Below are positions 42,201-55,271 of a stretch of 64,000 bases of DNA, piece by piece. Every line of letters starts with the position of its first letter. Within the stretch, counting starts at the first letter, position 1. The notes under the pieces were generated by a model. It worked only from the letters and a program-made list of their open reading frames with translations, was not told the DNA's origin and made no database searches. A program made the position numbers and the translations under genes. Location of the stretch: assembly GCA_029961685.1 (NCBI GenBank), contig JARWKL010000001.1:59011314-59075313 (forward strand). Reading direction: 5' to 3'. This DNA is from Aristolochia californica. Its lineage: Eukaryota; Streptophyta; Magnoliopsida; Piperales; Aristolochiaceae.

Positions 42201-44302
42201 GTCAAATTATATACTCAATGCTTCAACCACAATTGGAAATTATGACTCTGCAGAGGTAGAAAAAAGGGTTCTCTTCCAAGGGTCAAATTATATACTCAAA
42301 GATTCCATAAGCCAATTGTTATAGAAGGTGACTCAGCCATAGTTATTTCCTGGATGTCCAAGAAAGCTCCTCCTCCATGGCGGCTGGGCTACGTATATAA
42401 TGAAATCATGCACAAATGTGGCCCCTATTCATCTCATAGCAGCATGTTGGATTCATTAGCTAAAGCGGGCGTTACTTGCTCCCATGTTGTGGTGGGAAAT
42501 GTCCTTACCCTTATCCCTGAGGGTTGAGTTGGTCTCTCCCTCCTCTATCTTGAAGGCTTGAGTAATCTATTATCTGTTGTATTCATTATTAACTTTTTTT
42601 TCAAAAAATCTTCATTATTATTCTTTAATGAAAAGCATTTCATAATTTTATTGAGAAATTATATAAAAGCAACAAGATAATTCTGCAGTGGTGATTTTCT
42701 TTTTTAATTGTTTTGGAAGGTTACAATGGCGTAGTCAACGAGTCAAAGGGCATTCCCTGAACAATAAGGAACTCAAGACCTTCTATTTTCACCTTAAAAA
42801 TGGTAACACCAACCTACTTAGCCTGAAGGAACAGAGGCCACTAACATTCTTCTGCTACTAATATCAGTAAAACTGGTAATTAGTAATTACAATAAAGATT
42901 AAAATAAAGGAGATCAGATTATGTACACAAACAATCAAGTGACAACTATAACATTGACTTATTTTACATAAACTATGAAATGTGTCACATGCTAACTACT
43001 TCCATCACTTTTGCTGAAATAGCAACAGATTTTCAGTGCAAGAACCTCTTAGCTTTACAAACAATAAATTCAAAGATCCTAAATTCAAACAGATTCAAAA
43101 ACAAATCCAAAGATCTCACTACGGTGAACATGCCCTAGACCAGTATTTGCCAGATTACAGTTGTCCAATGGTGCAATCTCATGTTAAAAAAAATATACAT
43201 GCAGCTAAAGGAGATAAGATTTCAAAGTTTTTTTTTTAAAAAAAGTGAATCACTTGAACTTGAGATTCCACAGCCACTACACGAGAATATATTTATGAAG
43301 CTGATAAAAAACGGGAAGAGTAATATAAGGTGCGTGCAAAAATATAGCTTGCAAGTTATGATGAAGAATAAGAAAAGAAGCAAACCTGTGGCTCTGTGAA
43401 TTTGATCCCAGGACAAGCAGCAAGACCTGCTAGGTCATGCTCCATATATTCAAAAACAAGGTAAAGGCTACATGACATCCTCGATGTGACAAGACCCTCT
43501 AGTTTAATCACATTTGGGTGATCAAGCCGTCTCAATACAAGGATCTCCCTAGCCATAAATTTGACACTCTCTGGTTCTAAATTGTCGAACCGAACCTTTT
43601 TCAGTGCAACGATCTTTCCAGTTATCAAGTCCCTAGCTTTGTATACATTGCTGTAAGTTCCTTGCCCGATCTGAAGAAAAAAACAGAATCAAGGAAAAGG
43701 ACAAGTCAATACTTTTGACGTATTCAGGATGCAGAGCCAGTACATATGAGCTGAAGAAAGCTCAAAATATTAAAACGTACATAAAGGAGGCAGAGCAGTT
43801 TAAGCACCGTTACTATCACATATTGCATTTTTTCCGAGTCACATGACAAGGTGAGAGAAAGCGAGGTTAAAAGGATGAAAACCAATTCATGGAATGAAGT
43901 AACGAGATATCTAAATACCAAAAGAAAGGAAGGTCTCGAAATCCTGTTGGATCACGGAAAAAGGGTGCAAACAACCTTATCAAGCTTCTCGAATGTATCT
44001 GCACGACGGGGAGTCCATCCATCAATCGCTTCCCCTGCAACAGCCAAGAGCCACGTGGGCCAGCCGACTGCACTCACGCTGGGATCCCTCAACGAAGGCT
44101 TCGGCTTCCGGCGCGCCACCGGCGGATGCGGCGCCGAAGGTTCATCCCTCCGACCTGCCCCTTTCTCTCTCCTTTCAACTCCGGCTCCGCCGACTTCGAC
44201 AGGGCTCAACACGGATTCCGATCGCGGTGCTAAGACAGGGGCAGCTACCGGTGCCGACTTGTGGCCTTTCCTGCCAGTTCGTTTTCCGATAACGCAACCC
44301 AT
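39284..44302 (-). CDS. CDK-like Ser/Thr protein kinase with N-myristoylation start (CDKC-like, At1g54610/IBS1 group)
   Basis: Seven exons, 5' to 3': 43976-44302, 43386-43670, 41126-41443, 40532-40759, 40075-40175, 39875-39995 and 39284-39682; 1779 nt, 592 aa. The start MGCVIGKR gives Gly-2 for myristoylation and Cys-3 for palmitoylation, so membrane attachment is likely. Residues 10-104 are Pro/Ala-rich and probably disordered. The kinase domain starts DKIGQGTYSNVYKA (about 108-121); the ATP lysine is in VALKKV (about 133), the C-helix is LEPESVKFMAREI in place of PSTAIRE, the catalytic loop is HRDIKGSN (226-233), DFG is at 246-248, and the T-loop runs to SRVVTLWYRPPELLLG. All catalytic residues are present. 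The C-terminal ~150 residues are basic and low-complexity and end EVYCGGL. The wider plant group has unclear substrates, with some members tied to priming and growth. Confidence 0.95.
42175..42526 (+). pseudogene. LINE-type RNase H relic in a kinase intron
   Basis: The forward strand reads AEMRALFQGVKLYTQ, then after a duplicated stretch IVIEGDSAIVISWMSKKAPP, PWRLGYVYNEI and SSMLDSLAKAGV, ending at a stop at 42524-42526. This is the RNase H-like domain found at the end of plant non-LTR retrotransposon ORFs (A-E-x-x-A..., EGDS, D-x-LAK). About 40 bases near its start (with CTCTTCCAAGGGGTCAAATT) are duplicated at 42180 and 42267, and the frame is broken. It lies antisense in the second intron of the CDK-like kinase. 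Confidence 0.72.
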
Positions 44303-47115
44303 TCCTCATCCGAGGCGCAACCAATTCCCGAGCTGCATCGAGGGCATGGCATGGGCGGCGAGAGCCAAGCTCGTCGGGATACCACAGCGTATAACCAGGA
44401 GTGGTGGTCGTCTTTTCTTAGGGGCGAAGATATGGGATTGGCGCCAGGCGGTAGATGCACGCAGAAACGGAAACCGAAGCACCTTTAGGCGGTATTCTCG
44501 GTTTCCGGCTGTCAGGTGCAGAGGAAAGCGGTTTCCCGGCGAAGGACAAGAGGTTTGTCGAGCTGTGAACAGGTGAAAAACCCGGGAAATGCTTTGCGTT
44601 TGCGGGGTCCTTCCCAGTTTTTTCTGCTCTCTTCAACTAAACTTCTCCTGGATTCAAGTTTGACTGATAACCTCATTTGTCGTGTAAATTACAATTTTAC
44701 CATTTTGTTTCTTGTAAGTAAAACCTGGACCGGACCTTCGAATTGAACTCGGTTCATAAGATCAGGTGCGTAGGAGATCCCTTCCCCACTTAATAATTCT
44801 TCATTTGAATAATTATTTAATTAAAAATAAATAGAAAATAAATTCCTAACTAATTTTCTTGTATTTATGCCTTTTCATAAAAAAAAATGTGATAAAAATA
44901 AAAAAAATAAAAAATTGTAATGTTTTTTCTGTAGTTTAAACCACCTTCAGTGTTATTTTCGTAATTCCCCAAAAAAGCCCTGGGCATTTGTTACTTGAGT
45001 CAACCAACGAGCGTAGGCACCGAGCATTTCTTTAATTAAGTGGGGTTTAATAGAGGAAAGAGGTGGAGTGGTGGCGTGGGAAAATGGACCAGACCAAACC
45101 ACGTCGTCGTGGCATGTGTACTACCGGTAGGTCCCACTTAATGTGACGCATTTTAAAAGCACCTGAGGCCCTGACCCGATCACATTCATTGGCCGCATCA
45201 AATCCCGAGCTTCCTTCCCCATTAACCGAGCTGCCAAGATGGATGGTTCATGGAATGACGATTATACCCTTTTTAATAATATTTTTTTAACCCTAATTAA
45301 TGTTTTATTTTTTCTAATTAAAGTCTGGTTTCAGAATTGGGATTTTGAAAATTTTCAAATCGTAAATGCTGAAAAAAAGAAGAAGAAGATCGGATTCAAC
45401 ATCGAGTCAGGTTTCTGAAAGCAAGGTGCAGCTGAGAAATAATGAACGTAGCTCTACCTCTCTCCATCAATACCAGACACAAAGCAAAATTCCGAAGTTT
45501 TCGAATGGAACCGCAGGTTTTACAGCATTTTCTGCTTTAAAATAATTGAAAAGCAGCAGCTTCTCTCTTTCACACCGACAGCATGAGAAACTAGACTATT
45601 GATTGAAGCAGGCAAGGAAGAAAAGCCATTAACGAGCGAAGCAAGACAGTGACCACTGCTTTTGTTTTGTTGTTTTATGTTCACGTCTCCCGCTGAAAGG
45701 TTTCCATCCGTTCTATTTATGAATCAAACAGAGAGCGTTGAGAATTTGACCGCGGAGGCCGTGCTCAAGAATTTTGGGTTTCTTCAGTTGAATTTCAGTA
45801 TAGATGGAATCGAGGTTGTTCGTTAGTATCACTAACAGGGTGAAATTTTCACTTGTTATAAGTTGGCATAAGAGAAAAAATTATAGGTGGCCTTTGAATT
45901 CAAAGCCTTCAAGCTTAAGTATTGAAGAATAATTGCGGTAGATTGACTCCAGATTTGAGACCAATTTCAGATTTGGGAGGCTGAAATACGTGTAATACAA
46001 GGTGTTTGTTGTGGGTCTCCAGAGAAGATGAGAGCAAATGTTTTAGGTAGTCGGAATAAATTGAATGTCGAGGACATGGTTAGGAATTTTCAAATTACTC
46101 TTTATGGAGGAAGAAATTAATTTCTGAAATGGAACCTTTGCGAAATTTACTGGTCTTTTGGAAACACCAAGGAAATGTTTCAGAGCCTAAAGGTACCAGT
46201 TCATACAAATACCAGTTCTATTGTCGTATGGCAGTTGAGCCTAAATCTATCTCAAAAGTAACTGATGAAATCTTTTCCAAACTAATAAATGTAAAAAAGT
46301 TCTAGGGTTACTACTTATATGTTATTATTATTTTAAGATCTAATATATCAGCATTTTGTCTTCCTTCTAATTTATTTTAAACTCTAATAAGACCACAACT
46401 GATCCAATACAAAAAATTATTTGGTACGACATAATCAGACAGTTGAGATAGTCATTGATCATGATCGGACAGTTGAGATAATTGTTTCGCATGTTTCGTA
46501 CCAAATAACTTTTCGTATTAGATCAATCCTTTTATTCAAGTAGTTCAATAAGGGAACTGCAAGAAACTAATAAAGTTGAAAACTGTCTTTTGGAAGAGCC
46601 CTAAGTTACATACTGTTGTGGAATAAATAAAATTTCAACACTACATTTGAAATAGCCAAGACAGTTGAAAAAATTCGACTGTCCCTCCAGATTACAACCA
46701 ACTTCAGCACAATAAAGAAAGGAACACTGAATAAGAGAATCTGGGCCAACTTGAGGCTATATGTTTTCATCATTCTTCAAAAAGAACATCTAATTCAGTC
46801 TCAAATCTTAATGCAGAAGTCCCAAATTTCACAGGAGGTCATGTTCATCCTGAAACTCCCCCTTCCTTAAATCCTTATCAAAAAAAAAAAAAACTCCCCC
46901 TTCCTTGTGTTAGCCTGAATGCTTCAGCAAAATTCCCTTTCACAACTGCTACCACTAACACTAAAACACCCTTCAAGTAAGCCTTCCATAGCACCACCTC
47001 CACTTGGCCCATTCTGTTTATTCAGGTCATTGTGGAATAAACAGATGCTGGCCATGGCACCGGCTTCTACCGGGTTGAAGAAAATTACAGCTGTGATGCT
47101 AATAGTGCTTGTTTT
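44303..47115. other. Intergenic region between kinase promoter side and PIG-S 3' end
   Basis: 44303-44750 is GC-rich and likely the 5' UTR/promoter of the kinase. 45400-46200 is mixed-composition sequence that looks transcribed, including a 35-codon frame at 45719-45826 (+) with no recognisable relative. 46860-47115 holds 3' UTR of PIG-S. An inverted repeat at 46400-46527 is listed separately. Confidence 0.4.
46400..46527. repeat. Imperfect inverted repeat (~30-bp arms), MITE-like or hairpin
   Basis: The left arm GATCCAATACAAAAAATTAT and following TTGGTACGAC (46401-46430) is mirrored by CGTACCAAATAACTTTTCGT ATTAGATC (about 46498-46522). The ~65-base interior contains CAGTTGAGATA twice. No transposase or clear target duplication was seen. 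Confidence 0.65.
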
Positions 47116-50100
47116 CTACTGAGAGCTGATTTGACAGGAGGCTTTTGATTGGTTTAGCCATGTCAAATACTTGGCCTTTTCCTTTTTATATCGTCTCAAT
47201 TCTTTGAGAGCCGCAAGTAGAACATGGAGAAGGACAGGTGCAAAGAAAGGCTGCAAGGTGCCCAAAGACAAAAAAAACATTAGCAGATTCAGAGAAAATT
47301 TCTCACCGCTTGCTTACTGGAATTAAAACTGATGAAGACAACTAAATAATTCGCAGAAGAATTTAAAGGTTAATTGTCCTTAAATTACTGTGCTAATGCA
47401 AAGAGAGGGGTAAGACCTGAAGACCTACTAAAATTTCAATGGACAGTACTAATTAAGATTAAGATAAACCAATATGGAATAGTATCAGGTCTCCGAAGTC
47501 TCCAATTGCTAATGTTGGGATGATAATCTCAAATTTGTTGAACCAAAACACCAACTATGCAACAGTAAGAGTGAAATGACAAAACCAACAACCATATACC
47601 TACCCCTCTTGAACAAATTTCACATAAATGGAGCAACAATGGGCATCTGAGAGTGTGTTACTGACCATATATATGGCAAAGTAGTGTTCAACAGAAGAAT
47701 AGCTAAGTGACATGATGGATGGATGAAAAAATGCATCCTCTGCCAAAGTCCTTGCTTGACGAGAAGTCGCTGTCAAAACATCAGTATTAGCTCCAAGCCA
47801 GTGAATTTTGACGGGGAAACAAGCAGAGGTCCGGCTATTATATAATTAAACTACAGAAAAACCATACCAGCAGAAGCATCATATAAGCCATTAGAGGTGT
47901 TGTTTTGTGCTAAATGTGCAGCTTCTAGTGATAACTTTATCTGCACACGAGGAGACAAGATAATCCAACACAAATTGAGTACCGAATGAATCAGTCAATT
48001 CTTACCAGAGGGAAAAGAAAATAAAAAAAAGAAGCAAAACCAGGTGAAATTATGTTTTCATAAAGTTTGAATGGGTAGCATTGTACACTCCTGGGGCAAA
48101 TCACCAGTAGGCTTATTCGTGTGCTTTTATTTTTCATCAGAACCATGTCAATCCTACAAAGTGTCAACCTCAGAAATACATGTAAAAGCTACATTACTTT
48201 ATTTTGGAAAGCAGAGGACTATTTTACTATTAATCCTGAAGAGATGTGAGTTATGCAAAATACATACGAAGATTACTTCATAGAAAACAATACCTATGAA
48301 GATTACCTGCTGTATCCGAGACAAAACACTATGTGTCAGGGAAGTACAAGTAAAATCGACAACAAGGCTAAAATCTGAACTTCCGAAAATAGGAAATCTT
48401 GATGAGGTAGGTTACATTTTGTGAGACAAAATACTGCAAAGGTGGATTAATTGATTTTTCAGATCTTGTTATCATATGACCTGTTTTTTGTTTAGTTTCC
48501 CTATTACAATGGGTTATACCTGATCCCCAGCTCTAGTAAGACTCAAGCTCAAGACCTCACGCTGGTAAACCAGCCACGAGACCATTGAACCACAGTCCAT
48601 ATAACCTATTAACCAAATTTAATAGCATTATGTAACAGGCCAGCAACACTCAAAAGCTCAAAAAGTATAAAAGAGGGATACTTGGGGCAGGTCATTTAAC
48701 ACAGGAAGTGGTATGTATATCTAAGGAAACATGAGGCCAAGAACTGACCTGCTTGCCAATCTCATCCATGACTATCATCCTAGGAAGTGATTGCACCTGT
48801 ATGAATACTTTTGAGCATGAAAATTTTTGGAAAACAAGTATCTCACCAAGATCTTTAATGAATAAAATCCATTATCATTTTTATTTTAGTAAAAGAAGAT
48901 AAATAAGATGTTGAAATTTTATATACCAATCTAGCAAGAGATCCAAGAGTAGATGCACAGGAAAGAAGATTAAACTCTGTAAGACGCCGAAACAAGGCAT
49001 CTAGTTCCCTACAAAAGATTAAGAGAAAGATAAGAGGAATAGGAGCTCTATCTATTGTAATATCTAGAACATAGAAAATACATGGTGCCTAGGCACATCA
49101 GACAGCTTTTCAGTGATCTGGGAGCACTGGTTGGGTAAGAGGAGCAGAAGTATTTGCTGCTGCTAAGCATCCATTTGGCAACCATCTAGCACCTTGTGAG
49201 ACAAACCTTTCCCACGAAAATACCCAACGTGTATAGTGCATTCCAGATGCCCTGCTGATCTTAAAATGCACTAGCTATATTTCATTTACCTCTGCTTGTT
49301 TCATTATTCCACCATCTAGATGAAAAACTCAACTATGTAAATGATACTGAAAATACAAGTCTGATTCTTCAGTGCAGACAAAAATGTTTTGGAGGCTTGC
49401 AAGATCATGTTACAAAAAATGGAAACCTAATAGGCAAACAAAAGATATAAAAATACAAAAACAGTGGAGATTCTGATCAAACAACATCGTGTTGTCCTGC
49501 CAAATCCCAAAATTTTCAGCTCACTAACAAAGCATTAGTTATATGATAAAAAGAGACCAATGGGGGGTGGTCTAGTCTTTCCAGTGATATAGGAGAAGCA
49601 CAAGATGTGAAAAACTTACACATTGAAAACTCTAGTCTGAACCAGTCTACAGCTGGTTTTTCAACTTACCCAGTTAACATTGTGGGTTCACCAGCGTGAC
49701 TCGACAACAGAACTAGATGATGGGGCTAATTTTAATAAGAAGTTACTAAGTGGGACATCTGAATTGCATGACACAAAGTTACTAGCGGTGGAGTTCATTG
49801 AATGTGGACAAGTCCATAAAAGAAGTCCAATTCACTAAACCCCCCAAGTACCTCAGTTAAATTCTTATCTGTTATTCTGTTGCCTCCCTATTACTAAATG
49901 GTAATCTTTGGTGGCTTCTATGAAGAAAAATGTGACAGCCCCCGACCCACACCAAAGAAGCCAGAAAAACCAAACAAAACATTTCAGATGTAAGTAACAT
50001 TCTTTGGCTTACCATTCAGCGAAGCCTCTTTCACTGGGCAAGAAGTTAGAAATACCAAAGTGTGACTCATAAACATTACTGGATTTCAATCCAAAAAGTT

Positions 50101-53100
50101 GGCGAAGTTGCCCTACTAACACTTGGAAGACCTTCAGAAGTTCCTGTTTCAAGTTATTCATGCAACTCTCCAATGAGTAATCGTTAACTTGTTTAAATAA
50201 CAAAAAAACAGCTTTTCAGACAATTTACACCAGCAATCAGAACTGTGCTTTTGGATATCACTACTAACAAAAAAATCCTGACGGGAAATGCTATATAGAA
50301 CTCCAAATATTAGTTCCACCTCCCAAAACTGATCTGAAGTGAGTGATGTTTGGTGAAGCTTCCATGCTTATATGTTTCCTTACCATTTTCACTTTATAGG
50401 GTTAGTGACTTACCTCTGGTGGAAATGCTTGCCTGCCATGAAAAGTATCTTGGGATTTCCTAATGCAAGCTGAAGGATTCCACATTACAACACCTCCCCA
50501 CATCTAAAAAACACAAGAGTTTTAAAATTGTACTACACAACCAACTTAAATGAAAAAAACGCTGCAAAGCTTGACTACTCACAGGCGATATAAAGCCGTT
50601 AGTTGACGAAACCTTTCCATCTGGAAGTTGTAAAATTAGAGGACACTCCTTTGCAGATGGAATATATCTAATGATGCAAGAAGAAAATACATGAAGATAT
50701 TTATGCTAGAGAAATAATTTATGTCATTAGTTCTTAAAAAAAATTGAGTTGAAACACTTGAATTTTTTTTTATAACAATTTTCACGATGAGAATACAATG
50801 TATAAGGAGGAAGGGTCTGGACTGAAGTCCAGCCAATCTTGCCTCCACCCAACTCTTTTTTCTTTGAAAAAGAGACATTATTTACTACAATGGCATTTAT
50901 TTCATTATATTAGAATGATGCTATTTTTTTATTTAATCATTGAAAATGGATAAAAATAAGAAAAAATCTCAAATGAACAACAATCATTAATGCAAAGAGA
51001 TAAGAAATAAATGTAAAATAAGAAGATTATCAAGTTTTAAGTAATTCAATTCAAATTTGTTGGTTAAATTAAAACCACCTAGCTTAGATGGATTTAGGTC
51101 CATATATGGTTAATCTGAGCCAGGAAAATCATAAAGTTCACCACAGGAATCCAAATACCAAAATAATAACAAGCTAAAATTTTCATAAGATTCCTGCAAT
51201 AATATGTCATTCCCTATAAAAGAATCTAGCACTAAATACAAATCATTTAACAGGTAAAAAATGTACACCACAAAGTGCAGAAGTTTGGAGCGGCCAGCAG
51301 CTGCTGTAGATGTATCCAAGTGCCATTCATTTGAATTCACCTATTAAATGGCTCCAAGCAATGAGTATATATACTGCAAATTTCTTTCGGGAAAGAATTA
51401 AATGAAGCAAATTTGTGGTGCGAAAAATATTTGGATAAATATGACATACAACTTTAAGTAGAGTCATGCAGGAAGAAAACTTCCATCCTAAGAATAAACT
51501 GAACATTAAGATCCTAGAAACACATATTGTATGCTTAAATCTACTGATCCTTGAAACATGAATCAAAACTAATTCTCAGATCAGAATCGAAGAAAAGAAT
51601 TCATCTGGATGATCCCAGGCACTGCTTATATAGGGAAGGGTAGAGATATGTTTAGCCTCTAATTGCCGATGAGGATTTTTACTCCATGTGCCAAATCCTG
51701 ATAGCTAACAGTTTCCAGTTGGTGGTGCTAGGAGGAAAATCTTGAAAAGCAACACTTCAATCTGGCGGGAGTTGTCTTACATGAAGCACTTGCTCCTTCT
51801 GTACCTCAAATGAGGATGGTGTCACCCAACATACTTTCTCAAGTGTCCCCACAGCAGTGCCATTTAGTGGCACCTCTTTTGAAGATTTGGCTTCTGTGGG
51901 TGTCAGCCATTGCTTTATGACCATAGAATCCTTAAATCAGTTTTCAGTAAGAATAGGATGGTTATGAAGGCCTTAACCAAACAAATTTGCTGGTCAAGTT
52001 GCAGGCTGTAAACCGGTATGACAGTAGTTGTTCATCTACAAAATTACCCGTGGGTAACCAGATAAACAAATAGGTAAACTAAATGCTATAATACATAAAA
52101 ACATAATACAAAAAAAGCCTACAAAATTACATAAAAATGCTGTACAACAAGTAACAATATTAATAAGTACTGACCTACATGTATAACTAAAGTTATCTTT
52201 AAGTAAACATCTTTTAAATTAAACCATTAACTACACAAGGAAAGGTTCTTTGTTATGTTTACTTAGGGCAGTATTGAAAATTACAAAAAACTACCCCTCT
52301 TTTTATTCAGTTAATCAGCTACTAAATGACCTTTACCAGTATTCAACCCATGGAATAAACAGCATTCAGATAAACCAGTAAAACCTTACATGGGGAAGGA
52401 TGTTTGTTCCATATCCATTCAGAAACGGATACCTAGAATGTTAGAATGGGAAATTGGGTAAATTGCCAGCTCCATCAAGTAGGTAACAAGAGAATGAGAG
52501 AATTATCGAGCTAGGTTTTCAGTTTGTCTGACACCAATGGGATTTGAGTGCCATTTGATCTTTCAGAAGCCAAGGATGCCAATGTTACAGGTTTGTCAGC
52601 TGCTCTCATCGAGAGTTCTTGGTCTGGCATGCCAAGAACTAGACCTACTGCCGCCCTTAGACTCACTCTCAAGTTAATCTGTCCGTGGTAAGTATACAGA
52701 TTGATATTGGCAGCAGTTCACAGGGTAATCCTGGCAGGTCAGGGAATGGTGGTGGTACAAGGAAGATGGGTTCTTTTCACACTCAGTGATACACTACGTT
52801 TCAGAGATTCCAATAACTATGCTTTCTTCTTGCTGGCTTGTCCTGGTGTGTTCTCTGCCTTTCATTTATAGAAAAAAAAATCAGATATGAGTTCCTTAAT
52901 GATATTCATTGGAATGCAGAAAAAAAAGCTCCAAAACTTTGCCATTGTTCAGCTGAGATCACACAGTTCCACGTTTAGAGATCAGCAAGTCCACTTGCTG
53001 TTTGATCGGATATTGTGGGACTTTACTATTAACAAATATTGTTTTTACTGCATTTGAACTTATGCATTACTCTATTCCAAGTAAATTGGTGTTAATGCAT

Positions 53101-55067
53101 TATGCTATTCTACGTAATTCATGTTAAATGCATTACTCAATTCTTAGTAATTTGTGTTAAATGCAGTACTCAATTCTTAGTAATTTGTGTTAAATGCATT
53201 ACTCTTTTATTAGTAATTTGTGTTAAATGTATTAACTCCATTCTTATGAACAGTGAGGCCCTTTGAGTCTTGTGCACACGTCATATTTCAACAAGAACTG
53301 CTTGTGTTATCCCATAAGACATTGTGAATTGCTCTACACATGAAGATGACACAAGGCAAGAATATCTGCAGTTTTCTTTTTTAAAGTGTCTGCAAAATTT
53401 AATAAGTATTAGAATATGTAGATGTTTTAAGATTTTTTTTGAAAAGTGTTTTAAGATATTGTTTGGTTGGTGCTGCAGTCAATGACATTTTTTTTTGGAA
53501 ACATGTCAATGACATTGTTACTCATAGTAGCAACTTCGAAAAGACATCGGAGAGAGATAATTGATTCTTTCTAACAAGGCGAACACTTTAGAAACAAACA
53601 TGCCATGTTAGATTTATAGAATAAATAAAGTCAAAAAAAAAAAAAAATCTCTGAAAGTAATTAAGCTGATAGGCTAACTAAAGAAGTCAATAAACATACA
53701 AAGAAGGGAAGATCTCTGATACTCAAGACATTGCTAGATAAGTCTTCGTCCCAATAAGAAAATGCAGACATTGGAGTATGGTATAGAACCTGGTCATTAT
53801 CATGACTGATATCAGTAATATGCAACTATATCAAGAGTCCTCTGGCTTAAAAACAAAAAACAAACATGTAAGTAGGAGACTGAGTACACAACCAACTACC
53901 TGACTTTCAACAGTTATGTTTGCTATAGGTGATAAGGCCTCTACAACCGGGGCCAATAGTGCCTCATGTATTCTCTTGAAATCCCTGTGGTTGTAAAAGG
54001 AGCCAAAAAGATTGAAATATGGGAGATTGTTGATTTTCAACTATACATTATATTAGAGCGCAAAATAATCCATATAAAGCCGCCATCAGTTGTACTCCAT
54101 AAAAAAGAAGACTATTGCGTATGTACAAAAACAAAAAAAAAGAGAGGAAAAGAACCTGAATCAGCTTACCAATCGTAAAGCCAATCATTTGGATCAGAAT
54201 GTAGCAAGTTGAATGACAGAACAACGCTTCCATCTGCTCCAACTGGGATAAACTCCCCTTTCCCTTTAACCAAGCCACCATTCATAAAAACTTCCACAAA
54301 AACCTGGGTAGCCATCGAAATCGCATTCACCTCAGCGACTTTGCCCGAAATCCAAAAATGACGATATTTTCCAACAACAACTTTAACCTCCTCTTCTCTA
54401 TTCACCACTACAGCAGTGTAGACCTTCCGTACAGTATCAGAGCAGCTTAAAGCTCCATTCAGAATCTCATCAATGGCGACATCATCCCCCAAATTCAGAT
54501 CCAATGTCGCTAATTCGACTGCACCGCACTGCCACCCGCAGGAATTTTTCCAGCATCCGTTCTGAAAACAACTCCTTCCCGACTCAACCGTCACGGAAAC
54601 AGAGAACACCAGATTATCCGACGTTCTTCTGCGTATTTGATCGGATATTGAGACTTCAAAAGCTCTAGCACGAGCTCCATCGAATTCCTTGCTAAAACCA
54701 AAAAGGACTACTTGGAACTGATAGGGGAAAGAGAGATTGTTCGACTCGAGACCATTGTTCAAGGATTCAATGGCCGCAAAAGGAAGAGGAGAGCGGTAAA
54801 TTGCAGTGGATTTAAGGAGAAATGGAAAGCCTGAAAATAAAAAAATTAACAGATGAGTAGAGATAGGAAAGAAAATTCCAAGAAGCAGAAAGGAACAGAC
54901 CGCAGCTTCCTTTTACCTAGAACGAAGGAAAGGAGCACGGCTAGTGTTAAAATTAGCCGGTTCTTTCCTGGTTTCACTTTCCGAATATTGCTTGTATCAT
55001 CCGACGCTCCGGTAGCCTCAGGTGTGCTGTGGCTCGCCACTGCCGGACTCGAGGAGATTTCCGCCAT
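47116..55067 (-). CDS. PIGS: GPI transamidase complex subunit PIG-S
   Basis: PIG-S is an ER-membrane subunit of the transamidase that swaps C-terminal propeptides for preassembled GPI anchors. Thirteen exons, 5' to 3': 54917-55067, 54170-54830, 53900-53984, 53700-53789, 51267-51340, 50583-50667, 50414-50503, 50013-50143, 48927-49008, 48749-48796, 47868-47940, 47666-47769 and 47116-47250; 1809 nt, 602 aa, the expected plant length. A first membrane helix lies at about 37-58 (LILTLAVLLSFVLGFPFLL) and a second at about 547-575 (FFAPVLLHVLLAAL), with the large luminal domain between. Diagnostic blocks include YRSPLPFAAIESL, FISPMWGGVVMWNP and ESHFGISNFLPSERGFAEWELD. Met at 55067 was chosen because MAEISSS matches the family start. 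An in-frame Met at 55112 would add 15 residues. Confidence 0.95.
53064..53245. repeat. 33-bp minisatellite, ~5.5 copies, in a PIG-S intron
   Basis: Units begin GCATTACTC or a variant at 53064, 53097, 53130, 53163, 53196 and (partial) 53229, exactly 33 bases apart, with shared GTAATTTGTGTTAAAT endings. It lies in the 2.4-kb intron between exons 53700-53789 and 51267-51340. Confidence 0.9.
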
Positions 55068-55156
55068 TGCTTCGACGGACGATGAGAGCTCGGCTGGGTA
55101 AATAAATTTCAAAATGTAATCAATATTTCTATATCAATACCACAATAAAAGAACAA

Positions 55157-55229
55157 GCCGTCTTAGCTCAGCTGGTAGAGCGCATGGCTTTTAACCATGT
55201 GGTCGTGGGTTCGATTCCCACAGACGGCG
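55157..55229 (+). tRNA. tRNA-Lys (anticodon UUU)
   Basis: 73-nt cloverleaf: acceptor GCCGTCT pairs with AGACGGC, the discriminator is G, and the D arm is GCTC/GAGC. The anticodon stem is CATGG/CCATG with loop CTTTTAA (anticodon TTT at 55190-55192), and the T arm is GTGGG-TTCGATT-CCCAC. No intron and no encoded CCA. A and B box promoters are internal (TAGCTCAGCTGG, GGTTCGATTCC). It starts only 90 bases upstream of the PIG-S start codon on the opposite strand. Confidence 0.97.
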
Positions 55230-55239
55230 CGCGTTATTC

Positions 55240-55246
55240 TTTTTTT
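55240..55246 (+). terminator. Pol III T-run terminator of tRNA-Lys
   Basis: Seven T residues start 11 bases after the tRNA discriminator base, a typical Pol III stop. Confidence 0.85.
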
Positions 55247-55271
55247 AACATTTTATAACTCAAGACCAGGG

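Noticed and set aside
45719..45826. 35-codon frame MNQTESVENLTAEAVLKNFG...
   Set aside because: It has good start context but no recognisable relative, no further exons and no conservation evidence available.
55068..55112. Upstream in-frame Met extending PIG-S by 15 residues
   Set aside because: The added residues (MKFIYPAELSSSVEA) do not resemble family N-termini, and they move the start to within 45 bases of the tRNA gene.
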